From assembly GCA_946545505.1 (NCBI GenBank), contig CAMNNN010000006.1:1-17978 (forward strand): a stretch of 17,978 bases of DNA, written 5' to 3'. Source of the DNA: an uncultured Clostridia bacterium (lineage in GTDB: Bacteria > Bacillota > Clostridia > Saccharofermentanales > Saccharofermentanaceae). The notes under the pieces were generated by a model. It worked only from the letters and a program-made list of their open reading frames with translations. It was not told the DNA's origin and ran no database searches. Positions 7,180 to 14,427 of the stretch are shown here, piece after piece (the stretch's first letter is position 1; every line of letters starts with the position of its first letter). The position numbers and the translations under genes are program-made.

Positions 7180-8271
7180 ATGGATTTTTGTAAGAAACAA
7201 TTACGTAAATTATATGCGCTGAATTTCCTGGGAAATATCTCGATCGCCGGTGCCGCATGGGTACTGCTGCTTGTGTCATGCGGTTACAGTATCATCGAGA
7301 TCGGAATCCTCGAGACGGTGTTCCATCTCGTAAGCCTGACAGCCGAGATTCCTTCCGGAGTATTCGCCGATGTATTCGGAAGAAAGAAGAGCCTTCTTCT
7401 GTCGTCTGTATGTTCGATCATATCTGCTGTGACCAGGATTATATGGATCAGCAGCTTCTGGGGCGTTGCCTTCTCGATAGGCATTAACGCATTAAGCTAT
7501 AACTTCGCGAGCGGTTCTGATTCCGCACTCGCTTACGACACACTTAAGGAGAATAATAAGCAGGACGATTACGACAGATATGTGTCGAATCAGACCATGA
7601 TCTACCGCATAACAAACGGTGCAGCCACATTGGCTGCAGGTGTAGCCGTAATGCTCGGTAATACCAAGGCTCATATCATAAGCATCATACTGGCATCGAT
7701 ACAGATACTGGTCGCCGTGACACTTAAAGAAAACAAAGTCATCGACAACAACTCCGACAGGGAGTTCACCACCCGTATAAAGGATACTGTGAGCGAGAGT
7801 TTCCGTTTCCTTAGGGGCAGCCGTAAGGTAACCGGACTTATATTCCGTAACGCTCTTATCGGAGCCATCGATATACTGTTGCTGTTCTTCCTGCAGGCTA
7901 AGCTGCCTTTAACGGGCATAGCTGATTGGATGCTGGGTCCGCTTCTTTTCGCGATGTCGATAGGAGGCATAATAGGGGCGGCACTGTCGGTCAAGGTAAA
8001 GAATTGGCCTTTCAGCCGCATCTTCCTCATGTGTCTGCTGGTAGTGACTGCCGGCTTCTTCGCGAACTTCACGGGGGTTGCCTGGGTCATGACAGCCGGA
8101 GGCTTTATGGCGGCGTTCGCGGATGATCTGATTCAGATAAGAGCTGATGTGGAACTTAATGCACTCGTTCCGTCGGAGCAGAGAGCAACTCTCATCTCAG
8201 TCAATTCGTGGTGCTTCTCATTCGTGATGATATTTATGTCTCCGCTCGCGGGAGTGATATTCTCGCTGTAA
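7180..8271 (+). CDS. Major facilitator superfamily transporter, short C-terminus
   Basis: A 363-residue polytopic protein with about eleven hydrophobic segments. The MFS motif A between helices 2 and 3 is clear (GVFADVFGRKK, residues 60-70), and the first two helices are typical of drug-efflux-like members. The start is set by AAGGAG (7167-7172), seven bases before the ATG. The usual MFS length is 390-420 residues with twelve helices; here the protein stops right after the PLAG segment of helix 11, so helix 12 appears to be missing. The stop is 7 bp from the end of the convergent nuclease gene. The substrate cannot be deduced. Transcription probably comes from the promoter at 6963, through the small ORF and RBS hairpin, which would fit an inducible efflux pump, though this is inference. 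Confidence 0.88.
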   Translation: MDFCKKQLRKLYALNFLGNISIAGAAWVLLLVSCGYSIIEIGILETVFHLVSLTAEIPSGVFADVFGRKKSLLLSSVCSIISAVTRIIWISSFWGVAFSIGINALSYNFASGSDSALAYDTLKENNKQDDYDRYVSNQTMIYRITNGAATLAAGVAVMLGNTKAHIISIILASIQILVAVTLKENKVIDNNSDREFTTRIKDTVSESFRFLRGSRKVTGLIFRNALIGAIDILLLFFLQAKLPLTGIADWMLGPLLFAMSIGGIIGAALSVKVKNWPFSRIFLMCLLVVTAGFFANFTGVAWVMTAGGFMAAFADDLIQIRADVELNALVPSEQRATLISVNSWCFSFVMIFMSPLAGVIFSL

Positions 8272-8278
8272 CGGTCAG

Positions 8279-8833
8279 TTATGACCCTGAGGCTTCGTCT
8301 TCAAGCTGGCAGAATTCGTCATAGTAACGGTCGTTAGTGCCGTAGAGAACAGTCTGTGCTATGCCTTCTTCGAGAAGCATCCTCTCGAGCATGACGACTT
8401 CGCCGTCGTAATCGATATAGACATAAGCGAGCGTTCGATCGTACTGGTCGTAACGCTCGTTGTCATATTCGAGATAAACCTCGTAGTCTGCTTCGTCCAT
8501 GAGAGTCTTAACATAGTCGGAGGCTGCGACGCCTTCTTCGGTGTTACGCTCCTCTTCAGGTGCGACGGATTCGGGAGTATTGATGCCGATGAGCCTTACG
8601 CGGGTTCTTACTCCGTCGATATATACGATCAAAGTGTCGCCGTCTACAACGCGCTCAACCTCGTAAGGGCCCTCGAGTCCGATGCCTTCGGGAAGTGATT
8701 CAGAAGCGGAAGAAAATTCCGGTGTATCTTCGGTCAGTTCGTACAGGATATACTCGCATCCTGCAGAAATAAACGCTATAGAAACTGCACTAATGAGCAC
8801 AGTAAAGGTCTTGAAAAATCTGTTGTTTACCAT
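8279..8833 (-). CDS. Thermonuclease (SNase-family) lipoprotein
   Basis: Predicted to cut DNA or RNA outside the membrane. The N-terminus has positive residues, a hydrophobic helix and SAGC ending at Cys26, a likely though not perfect lipobox. An acidic linker precedes the SNase domain (about 57-175). Compared with staphylococcal nuclease, DGDT (64-67) gives the two metal-binding aspartates, Arg80 matches R35, Glu88 in NTPES matches the general base E43, and Arg133 in DQYDRTLAY matches R87. The D40 equivalent is Asn85, a change I believe is common in homologues. The catalytic residues are therefore intact. No Shine-Dalgarno sequence precedes the ATG; instead TATAAT ends seven bases before it, so the mRNA may be leaderless. 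The gene converges on the MFS gene with a 7-bp gap and diverges from the ABC importer. Nutrient scavenging of nucleic acids is a plausible role. Confidence 0.92.
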   Translation of the reverse strand: MVNNRFFKTFTVLISAVSIAFISAGCEYILYELTEDTPEFSSASESLPEGIGLEGPYEVERVVDGDTLIVYIDGVRTRVRLIGINTPESVAPEEERNTEEGVAASDYVKTLMDEADYEVYLEYDNERYDQYDRTLAYVYIDYDGEVVMLERMLLEEGIAQTVLYGTNDRYYDEFCQLEDEASGS

Positions 8834-8853
8834 ACGGATTATTATAATATAAT
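8823..8853. promoter_or_regulatory. Divergent promoter region between nuclease and ABC importer genes
   Basis: This AT-rich stretch holds two overlapping TATAAT boxes on the plus strand (8843-8848 and 8848-8853). The second has TTTACC (8826-8831) 16 bp upstream as a possible -35. On the minus strand TATAAT occupies 8846-8841, seven bases before the nuclease ATG, with no convincing -35. The remaining gap up to 8905 contains the palindrome GGTTAACC (8866-8873) and GGAGG (8893-8897). No riboswitch fits in so short a leader. Confidence 0.5.
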
Positions 8854-8905
8854 TTATCTGTTGCGGGTTAACCGTACTTATGAAATTATCATGGAGGACT
8901 TGATC

Positions 8906-9862
8906 ATGAAGAGAAAGTTATTGGCATTGGCACTCTGCCTTTCCGTAGCTGCAGCTGCCTTCACGGCATGCTCAAATTCGGATTCAATTTCCGAAGAGTC
9001 CGTTGCATCTGCTGAGGATACATTCGCTTATCCCATCACACTTACTGATGCTTACGGAAACGAAGTTACAGTCGAGGAAGAACCCGAGACTATCGTTACT
9101 GTATCTCCCGCTTTGACGGAGATCGTTTATGCACTCGGCGGTGAGGATAAGCTCATCGGAAGATCCGAGTATGATGATTATCCGGATGCTGTATTTGATG
9201 TTCAGAGCGTAGGCGCTATCGATATGCCTGATGTTGAGCTCATCGTATCTCTCGATCCTGATGTTGTTCTCGCATCTTCCATCTTCAGTGAAGAGGCTTA
9301 CAACGCACTTACGGATGCAGGCATCACAGTTGTTATCATCAAGGATGAGTCATCACTCGATGCTCTTACTACTTATGTTGAGACAGTAGCTGACGTTATC
9401 GGACTTCACGAAGAGGGCGAAGCTCTCGCCATGGAGATCTCCGACAGCATCGCAGCTGTAGCTGATGAGGCTTCTGAGACAATCGCAGATGACGGCATCA
9501 CAGTTTATTACTGCATGGGCTACGGCGAGTATGGCGACTACACTGCAGGCGGCGACACATATATCAACGACATCATCGAGGTTGCAGGCTGTGAGAATGC
9601 TGCAGCTGATATCGAGGGATGGTCCATCTCCACAGAGGAACTTCTCGAGCTTGATCCTTACATCATCCTCGTTCCTACATGGGGCTATGAAGCCTTCCTC
9701 GAGACAGAGCCTTATACAGAACTCACGGCGGTTCAGGAGGGAAGAGTTCTCGCTGTAGATCCTAATATCTTCGAGAGAATCGGACCCCGTAATGCAGAGG
9801 CTGTAAGAACTGTATACGAGTACGCTCTTGATGCTAATGCAGTCGCACATGCAGGAGCATAA
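8906..9862 (+). CDS. ABC importer substrate-binding lipoprotein (iron-siderophore/heme/cobalamin class)
   Basis: A 318-residue binding protein anchored outside the membrane that captures a metal chelate and delivers it to the permease encoded next. The start at 8906 is chosen because GGAGG lies eight bases upstream and a clean lipoprotein signal follows: MKRK, a hydrophobic core, then FTAC with Cys22. The domain is of the Peripla_BP_2 (FecB/BtuF) type: DAYGNEVTVEEEPETIVTVSPALTEIVYALG, then GRSEYDDYP, VELIVSLDPDVVLAS, and a second lobe with TAGGDTYINDIIEVAG and LLELDPYIILVP. This is the usual two-lobe, single-helix-hinge class. The ligand is not certain. The position of GRSEYDDYP matches the YCDYP loop of some cobalamin and heme binders, but the cysteine is absent. 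It is the first gene of a complete importer operon. Confidence 0.9.
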   Translation: MKRKLLALALCLSVAAAAFTACSNSDSISEESVASAEDTFAYPITLTDAYGNEVTVEEEPETIVTVSPALTEIVYALGGEDKLIGRSEYDDYPDAVFDVQSVGAIDMPDVELIVSLDPDVVLASSIFSEEAYNALTDAGITVVIIKDESSLDALTTYVETVADVIGLHEEGEALAMEISDSIAAVADEASETIADDGITVYYCMGYGEYGDYTAGGDTYINDIIEVAGCENAAADIEGWSISTEELLELDPYIILVPTWGYEAFLETEPYTELTAVQEGRVLAVDPNIFERIGPRNAEAVRTVYEYALDANAVAHAGA

Positions 9863-10901
9863 TCCGGGCAAAGACAGATTATTGATCAAATTCACGGTAG
9901 CCGCCATCATGCTGATCTGCGTGATGGCGGTATCGTGTTGCCTCGGAAGTTCTGATACGAGCCTGTCCGACGTTATCAAATTCTTTACCGGAAGATCGGA
10001 CGAGCTTACAAAGACAACTCTTACGATAATCACAAGAATACGTATCCCGAGAATGATAACTGCAGCACTGGTAGGCGGAGCACTCGCTTCAGTCGGCTGC
10101 ATAATGCAGGGTGTGTTCAGAAATCCGATGGCAGATCCGTCGGTGCTGGGAATCAGCTCGGGGGCTGCGTTAGGTGCCGCTGTTGCTATAGTAACGGGAC
10201 TTAACGGAGTCATATTATTCGAAGCTTTCACTGGTGCATATATAGGTGCGATCATAGGCGCGGTCATAACGTGGCTTATGGTGTTTACCGTAGCCGCGTC
10301 GAACGGCAGATATGACATGTCCTCGACGCTCCTTGCGGGTGTCGCGATATCGTCGATAATGAGTGCGCTCATAACTGTTCTGATGACGCTCCACCTCGAC
10401 GATATGGAACGCGTATATATGTGGATGCTCGGCACATTCTCCTCTTCGACAGTTGATAAGACAAAGATAATGGTAGTGATAATCGCACTCATGATGCCGG
10501 TGCTGTTTTTCATAGCTCCGAGGATAGATGTCATGAAGCTCGGCAAGGAGGCCGCCATGACGCTCGGTGTTAACCAGACGGTGACTCTTGCCGTCGCTAT
10601 GGGAGCGTGCTCATGCCTTCTCGCATTCTGCGTCGCTAATTCCGGCATTATCGGATTTGTCGGACTCATAATCCCGCACATAGTCTCTTATTTTAAGGTC
10701 ACGAAGATGAGAAGCCGTCTCGTCTTAAGCTTCATGACCGGCGCCATATTCATGGTGCTGTGCGATACCGTGTGCAAGACCATTGTTGCTCCGGGCGAAC
10801 TCGCGATAGGTGCCGTGACGAGCCTTATCGGTGCGCCTTACTTCCTGTTCCTACTTATGGGCAGCAGAGTCCGGGCCGGCAAAGAGAGGAGCAGTCTGTG
10901 A
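9849..10901 (+). CDS. FecCD/BtuC-type ABC importer permease
   Basis: About 350 residues with about ten membrane helices, the norm for the type II importer permeases that carry iron-siderophores, heme or cobalamin. Family signatures include RIPRMITAALVGGALASVG, MQGVFRNPMADPSVLGISSGAALGA, and near the end ANSGIIGFVGLIIPHIV, the region that contacts the ATPase. The start is uncertain: ATG codons at 9831, 9837 and 9849 and a TTG at 9828 are all in frame. None has a clear Shine-Dalgarno sequence, so translation is likely coupled to the binding-protein gene, which it overlaps. The 9849 start gives a 14-nt overlap. The end overlaps the ATPase start by four bases (GTGA). Confidence 0.93.
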   Translation: MQEHNPGKDRLLIKFTVAAIMLICVMAVSCCLGSSDTSLSDVIKFFTGRSDELTKTTLTIITRIRIPRMITAALVGGALASVGCIMQGVFRNPMADPSVLGISSGAALGAAVAIVTGLNGVILFEAFTGAYIGAIIGAVITWLMVFTVAASNGRYDMSSTLLAGVAISSIMSALITVLMTLHLDDMERVYMWMLGTFSSSTVDKTKIMVVIIALMMPVLFFIAPRIDVMKLGKEAAMTLGVNQTVTLAVAMGACSCLLAFCVANSGIIGFVGLIIPHIVSYFKVTKMRSRLVLSFMTGAIFMVLCDTVCKTIVAPGELAIGAVTSLIGAPYFLFLLMGSRVRAGKERSSL

Positions 10902-11596
10902 ATCTCGAGGTGAAGAATCTGACTGTCGGGTTCGGTGATAAGACGATCCTGGATAATAACTCGCACACCTTCAGTGAAGGCAAGATCACAATGATCCTTG
11001 GCCCTAACGGCTGCGGCAAGACCACATTCATACGGTCGGTCGTCAAGAAGTTCGCGAAGACGGGGAACCTCTCGTATATACCTCAGGAGATATACGGCAA
11101 TATAGGTCTTACTGTCGAGGATACGGTCGCTCTCGGAAGATATAATGCGAAGAAATTTCTTTCAGATCAGACCGAAGAGGATGTAAGGCATATAAATGAG
11201 GCGATATTCTTAATGCAGCTCGAGGACAAGCGTCGTCAGATCTTTGACACACTCTCCGGAGGCGAGAAACAGCGCTGTATGGCAGCACGAGCGGTATGTC
11301 AGGATGCTGAGTGGTTCATCATGGATGAGCCCGCATCGAGCCTCGACATCGTTCATTCTAAATTCATACTCGATACCGCATCTGATCTTGTCAGAAACAA
11401 CGGCAAGTCATTCATCGTTGTCATGCACGACATAAACGCCGCTGCAGCTTACGGCGATGAGTTCGTCCTCATGCGTGACGGACACATAGTGAAGGTGTGC
11501 AGTGAGCTTACGGCTGACCTTCTGCAGGATGTTTTCGGAACGCCTTTCGGCAGTGTTAAGACTGATTCGGGGCAGACTGTCTTCTACGCTTCATAA
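10898..11596 (+). CDS. ATPase of the iron-siderophore/heme/cobalamin-class ABC importer
   Basis: A 232-residue cytoplasmic ATPase that powers the permease encoded just upstream. The GTG start at 10898 overlaps the permease stop in GTGA and has AGGAG (10887-10891) six bases upstream; the frame reads further upstream but only through the permease gene. Motifs in order: Walker A GPNGCGKTT (35-43), Q-loop Gln63 in YIPQE, ABC signature LSGGEKQR (119-126), Walker B WFIMDEP (139-145), D-loop SSLD and switch His177 in VVMHD. It is slightly shorter than the usual 250-260 residues, with a trimmed C-terminus. Its last 41 bp overlap the end of the convergent permease/CPBP gene, and no terminator lies between them. 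Confidence 0.93.
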   Translation: MNLEVKNLTVGFGDKTILDNNSHTFSEGKITMILGPNGCGKTTFIRSVVKKFAKTGNLSYIPQEIYGNIGLTVEDTVALGRYNAKKFLSDQTEEDVRHINEAIFLMQLEDKRRQIFDTLSGGEKQRCMAARAVCQDAEWFIMDEPASSLDIVHSKFILDTASDLVRNNGKSFIVVMHDINAAAAYGDEFVLMRDGHIVKVCSELTADLLQDVFGTPFGSVKTDSGQTVFYAS

Positions 11597-13706
11597 CAGC
11601 GAAAAGCACAAGTGCAGCCATTATTACCACAGTGGCCTCGATTGTTCCCTCGGGTCCGAAATCACTTCCGGTGTAGGTAGTGTTGATAATTGAAGGCACG
11701 GTCTCGTTGCCGCTTACGGACAGTCCGAAGATATTACCCTGGAACATATTCCACATCGTGTGTGCAGCGCATGTAAGCGCGATGCTTCCGGTGTACTCGT
11801 ATATCAGTGCGAACAGCACGGCGAACAGGAAGATGTTGACGAGTGCGGTGAGATTGAATCCTCCGTTAAATGCGTGGGAGACAGAGAACATTACCGATGA
11901 GACTGCGATGGCAGTTATCCTTCCGGCTTTCTCGTTGTTTTTGAATAACGATTTTACCTTAGGTATCATGTAGCCTCTGAACATGACTTCTTCAGCTGCG
12001 CCCTGCGGTATCCACATGATCACAGAGAACAGGAACAGTTTCTTAGGCGAAGGCATCTGAATGCCGTGTACATCAGCCTTGCCTGTGATGATGAGCGCGA
12101 TGAATACCAGCGTCATGAGAACCGTTCCGCATATGAGGCCCATGCCGTAGAGTTTTCCGAAGTCTTTACGGATGAGACCTATATTAGCGGGGCCTTTCGC
12201 CTTGCGCATGCACGAGAGGATTATCAATATATAGCTTAATGACATGAGCGCGAGGAATCGGCTGTCGTTCATGAAGATGCCTATGATCTCCATGGCCTTC
12301 CCCATGATCTCTCCGACTGTGCTTACATTGGCAAGATCCGCGATGAAGTCAGCGTAGAGCGGGTTGCCCGTATATACCACGGCAATCGGAATCATCGCGA
12401 TTATCTGGAATACAGAGAGTATGAACAAAGGGAAGAAGATGACATCGAACATTCCGATCGCAGAGTCGATGAATGTGCTGAATACGGTAGGCGTATTGCC
12501 GGCATTCTCATCCTCTGATGAAGTGGGTGATGTGAACTTCTCTGAAGACAGGATCTTCGTGCTGATAAAGGTTACGATCAGTGCGAGCGATGCTGTAAGT
12601 GCCGAGCATACAACCGAGGCGATAATGTGAGGTTCTCCGTTAAATGCATCGCCGAGTCCGTAGAACTGTCCGTAAACCGGCAGGTAATAATAGAATCTCT
12701 CGGGATCGGAACCGCCGTTGATACAAGTGACTGCGACGGATACCAGAATGAAGAATACCGGCAGGAATGCCGTCTGTGCTGACGATACGGTGTCGTTCAT
12801 TACGGATATCATTACCGTAAGCGCCGATATAAACAGCGACAGGGATAATGTCAGGAGAAGCAGCGGCAGAAGCGATGTAAGGTGGCGGTAAAACGGTATC
12901 AGAAATGCGAATGTGATTATTACCAACGCGGGTACTGATGCACTTATGAATACGCCGTTAGTGAACGATTTGATTATGTCCTTACGAGGTACCGGCGTCA
13001 GAAGTATCCTCGAGAAAGTTCCTCTCTCTTTCTGCCCCGATATGGCTTCGGTGCCGTTAGACATGGCAGCATAAAGCAGAGCGATGAATAGGAGTATGGG
13101 AATGAAATTCCTTCCCATGGCCCGCGCGAAAAGAGTAAATCCGGACATACCGCCGTTAGTGGGTATGTCGCCTCTGGTGACGTTCCATGAGTCGCTTTGC
13201 TCCGGCAGATTAAAAAGGTCTGTCAGATAACTCTTGTAACCCGCCAGATACTCATCGCTGAATTCATCTCTCAGACCTTTGTAGTCGAGTGTGTCTGTAC
13301 GGTAGTACGACAGTACTTCAGGTGTTATTCCTGACTTGATCTGATCGTCGAATTCGGAAGGGAAGACGATAACGATTCCCGCCGCATGCTCGTGCATGAA
13401 ATCGCTCATCTTCATGAAGTCGTACGGAGCGTCCCATTCCTCGTAGAAGATAATTGATTCTTCATAAGGATTCTGCTCTTCATAAGTACGGAATGATACG
13501 GGGGCATTAACTGCGACGATGTAACGGGATGAGAATGTATAGTCATTAAAACCTACATAGTAAAGCACGGCTGCATACATGCACACGATTACCGTCCACA
13601 CGAATCCCAAAGCGAGCAGGAAGGTGGTACCGCAGATCTGTGTCCCTCCGCGGCCGTTCTTCCGGATCATATTCCTTGTGATTGCCTGTCCTTTATTCTT
13701 CGACAT
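11556..13706 (-). CDS. ABC-2 permease fused to a CPBP (CAAX-type) intramembrane protease
   Basis: A 716-residue membrane protein in two parts. Residues 1 to about 420 form a NatB-like ABC-2 exporter permease: a membrane helix near residue 35-60, a large extracytoplasmic segment (about 60-210) and helices with the conserved SGQKERGTFSRILLTPVPRKD coupling region. Residues about 535-716 form a CPBP glutamic intramembrane protease domain with its three motifs: EEVMFR (Glu572, Glu573, Arg577), FSVSH (His611) and HTMWN (His649, Asn653). The start at 13706 overlaps the ATPase gene by 14 nt and has GGAG four bases before the ATG; an in-frame ATG at 13742 would lengthen it by 12 residues. The protein likely pairs with the 384-residue permease and the NatA-type ATPase as a heteromeric exporter. 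The protease part could process an exported peptide or protect against one; this is inference. Confidence 0.92.
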   Translation of the reverse strand: MSKNKGQAITRNMIRKNGRGGTQICGTTFLLALGFVWTVIVCMYAAVLYYVGFNDYTFSSRYIVAVNAPVSFRTYEEQNPYEESIIFYEEWDAPYDFMKMSDFMHEHAAGIVIVFPSEFDDQIKSGITPEVLSYYRTDTLDYKGLRDEFSDEYLAGYKSYLTDLFNLPEQSDSWNVTRGDIPTNGGMSGFTLFARAMGRNFIPILLFIALLYAAMSNGTEAISGQKERGTFSRILLTPVPRKDIIKSFTNGVFISASVPALVIITFAFLIPFYRHLTSLLPLLLLTLSLSLFISALTVMISVMNDTVSSAQTAFLPVFFILVSVAVTCINGGSDPERFYYYLPVYGQFYGLGDAFNGEPHIIASVVCSALTASLALIVTFISTKILSSEKFTSPTSSEDENAGNTPTVFSTFIDSAIGMFDVIFFPLFILSVFQIIAMIPIAVVYTGNPLYADFIADLANVSTVGEIMGKAMEIIGIFMNDSRFLALMSLSYILIILSCMRKAKGPANIGLIRKDFGKLYGMGLICGTVLMTLVFIALIITGKADVHGIQMPSPKKLFLFSVIMWIPQGAAEEVMFRGYMIPKVKSLFKNNEKAGRITAIAVSSVMFSVSHAFNGGFNLTALVNIFLFAVLFALIYEYTGSIALTCAAHTMWNMFQGNIFGLSVSGNETVPSIINTTYTGSDFGPEGTIEATVVIMAALVLFAVMKRRRQSAPNQS

Positions 13707-14427
13707 GGTGCTCCACATATATCTTGAAGAACGCTTCTTCAAAGTTCTTCGCTTCAGACTGTCTTGTCAGCGACTCTACATCACCCTGTGCCACGATTCT
13801 TCCGTCGACGAGGATCGCGATCTCATCGCACAGGCTCTCGGCGACTGAGAAGATATGAGTCGATAATATGATCGAATGTCCTTCGTTCTTTAACTCCAGA
13901 AGATAATCCGTTACCTGCTTGCTCGTCAGGATATCGAGACCGTTTGTCGGTTCGTCGAAGATGATGACGGGAGGGTTATGGATGAGGCTTATCGCGATGG
14001 AAGCCTTCTGCTTCATGCCTGTCGACAGCTCATTGATCCTCTTGTCCTTGAACGGCATGATGCCGAGCTTACCGAAGAGCTCTTCCTTACGTGCGAGTGA
14101 CTGCTCACGGGGGATGCCGTAGAGCTCGCCGAAGAAGTCCCACAGCTTGTCGGGTGTCGACATGGGGTCGAGTCTTACCTCTGTCGTGAGGTAGCCGATG
14201 CGCTTGTGTATTTCGAGGAGGTTATCCTTCGCATTGAGACCGTCAATGGTGATGCTTCCCGAGGTGGGGGAGAGCAGCGTGGATATCATCTGCATGAGCG
14301 TGGTCTTGCCGGCGCCGTTAGGTCCCAACAGACCGAAGATCATTCCGTCTTTAACTTCGAAGCTTACACCCTTGATCGTCTCTTTGTTTCTGGTGTAGCT
14401 CTTGTGTACATCATTTACACTTATCAA
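13693..14427 (-). CDS. NatA-type ABC exporter ATPase
   Basis: A 244-residue cytoplasmic ATPase of an ABC-2 exporter. Motifs in order: Walker A GPNGAGKTT (35-43), signature LSTGMKQK (134-141), Walker B VIIFDEP (154-160) followed by TNGLD, and switch His191 in LSTH. The LSTGMKQK variant is typical of NatA-like and related drug and sodium exporters. The start is a TTG (14427-14425) forming a TTGA four-base overlap with the stop of the upstream permease, and AAGGAGGG lies nine bases upstream, which makes this start convincing despite the rare codon. The 3' end overlaps the permease/CPBP gene by 14 nt. Genes 15578 to 11556 thus form one tightly coupled operon. Confidence 0.93.
   Translation of the reverse strand: MISVNDVHKSYTRNKETIKGVSFEVKDGMIFGLLGPNGAGKTTLMQMISTLLSPTSGSITIDGLNAKDNLLEIHKRIGYLTTEVRLDPMSTPDKLWDFFGELYGIPREQSLARKEELFGKLGIMPFKDKRINELSTGMKQKASIAISLIHNPPVIIFDEPTNGLDILTSKQVTDYLLELKNEGHSIILSTHIFSVAESLCDEIAILVDGRIVAQGDVESLTRQSEAKNFEEAFFKIYVEHHVEE

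Noticed and set aside
8273..8286. Small stem GGTCA-GTTA-TGACC between the convergent MFS and nuclease genes
   Set aside because: The stem is only 5 bp and has no T-run on either side, so it is not a convincing terminator.
8834..8905. Cobalamin riboswitch or Fur box ahead of the importer
   Set aside because: The gap is only about 70 bp, too short for a cobalamin riboswitch, and the AT-rich stretch does not match a Fur box well.
9353..10681. A 442-codon open frame on the minus strand
   Set aside because: It lies opposite the binding-protein and FecCD permease genes, whose families are clear. It has no ribosome binding site and no recognisable domain, so it is a codon-bias shadow.
10760..10897. 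A longer N-terminus for the importer ATPase
   Set aside because: This part is read out of frame through the permease gene. The GTG at 10898 has AGGAG at good distance and yields a normal ATPase N-terminus.
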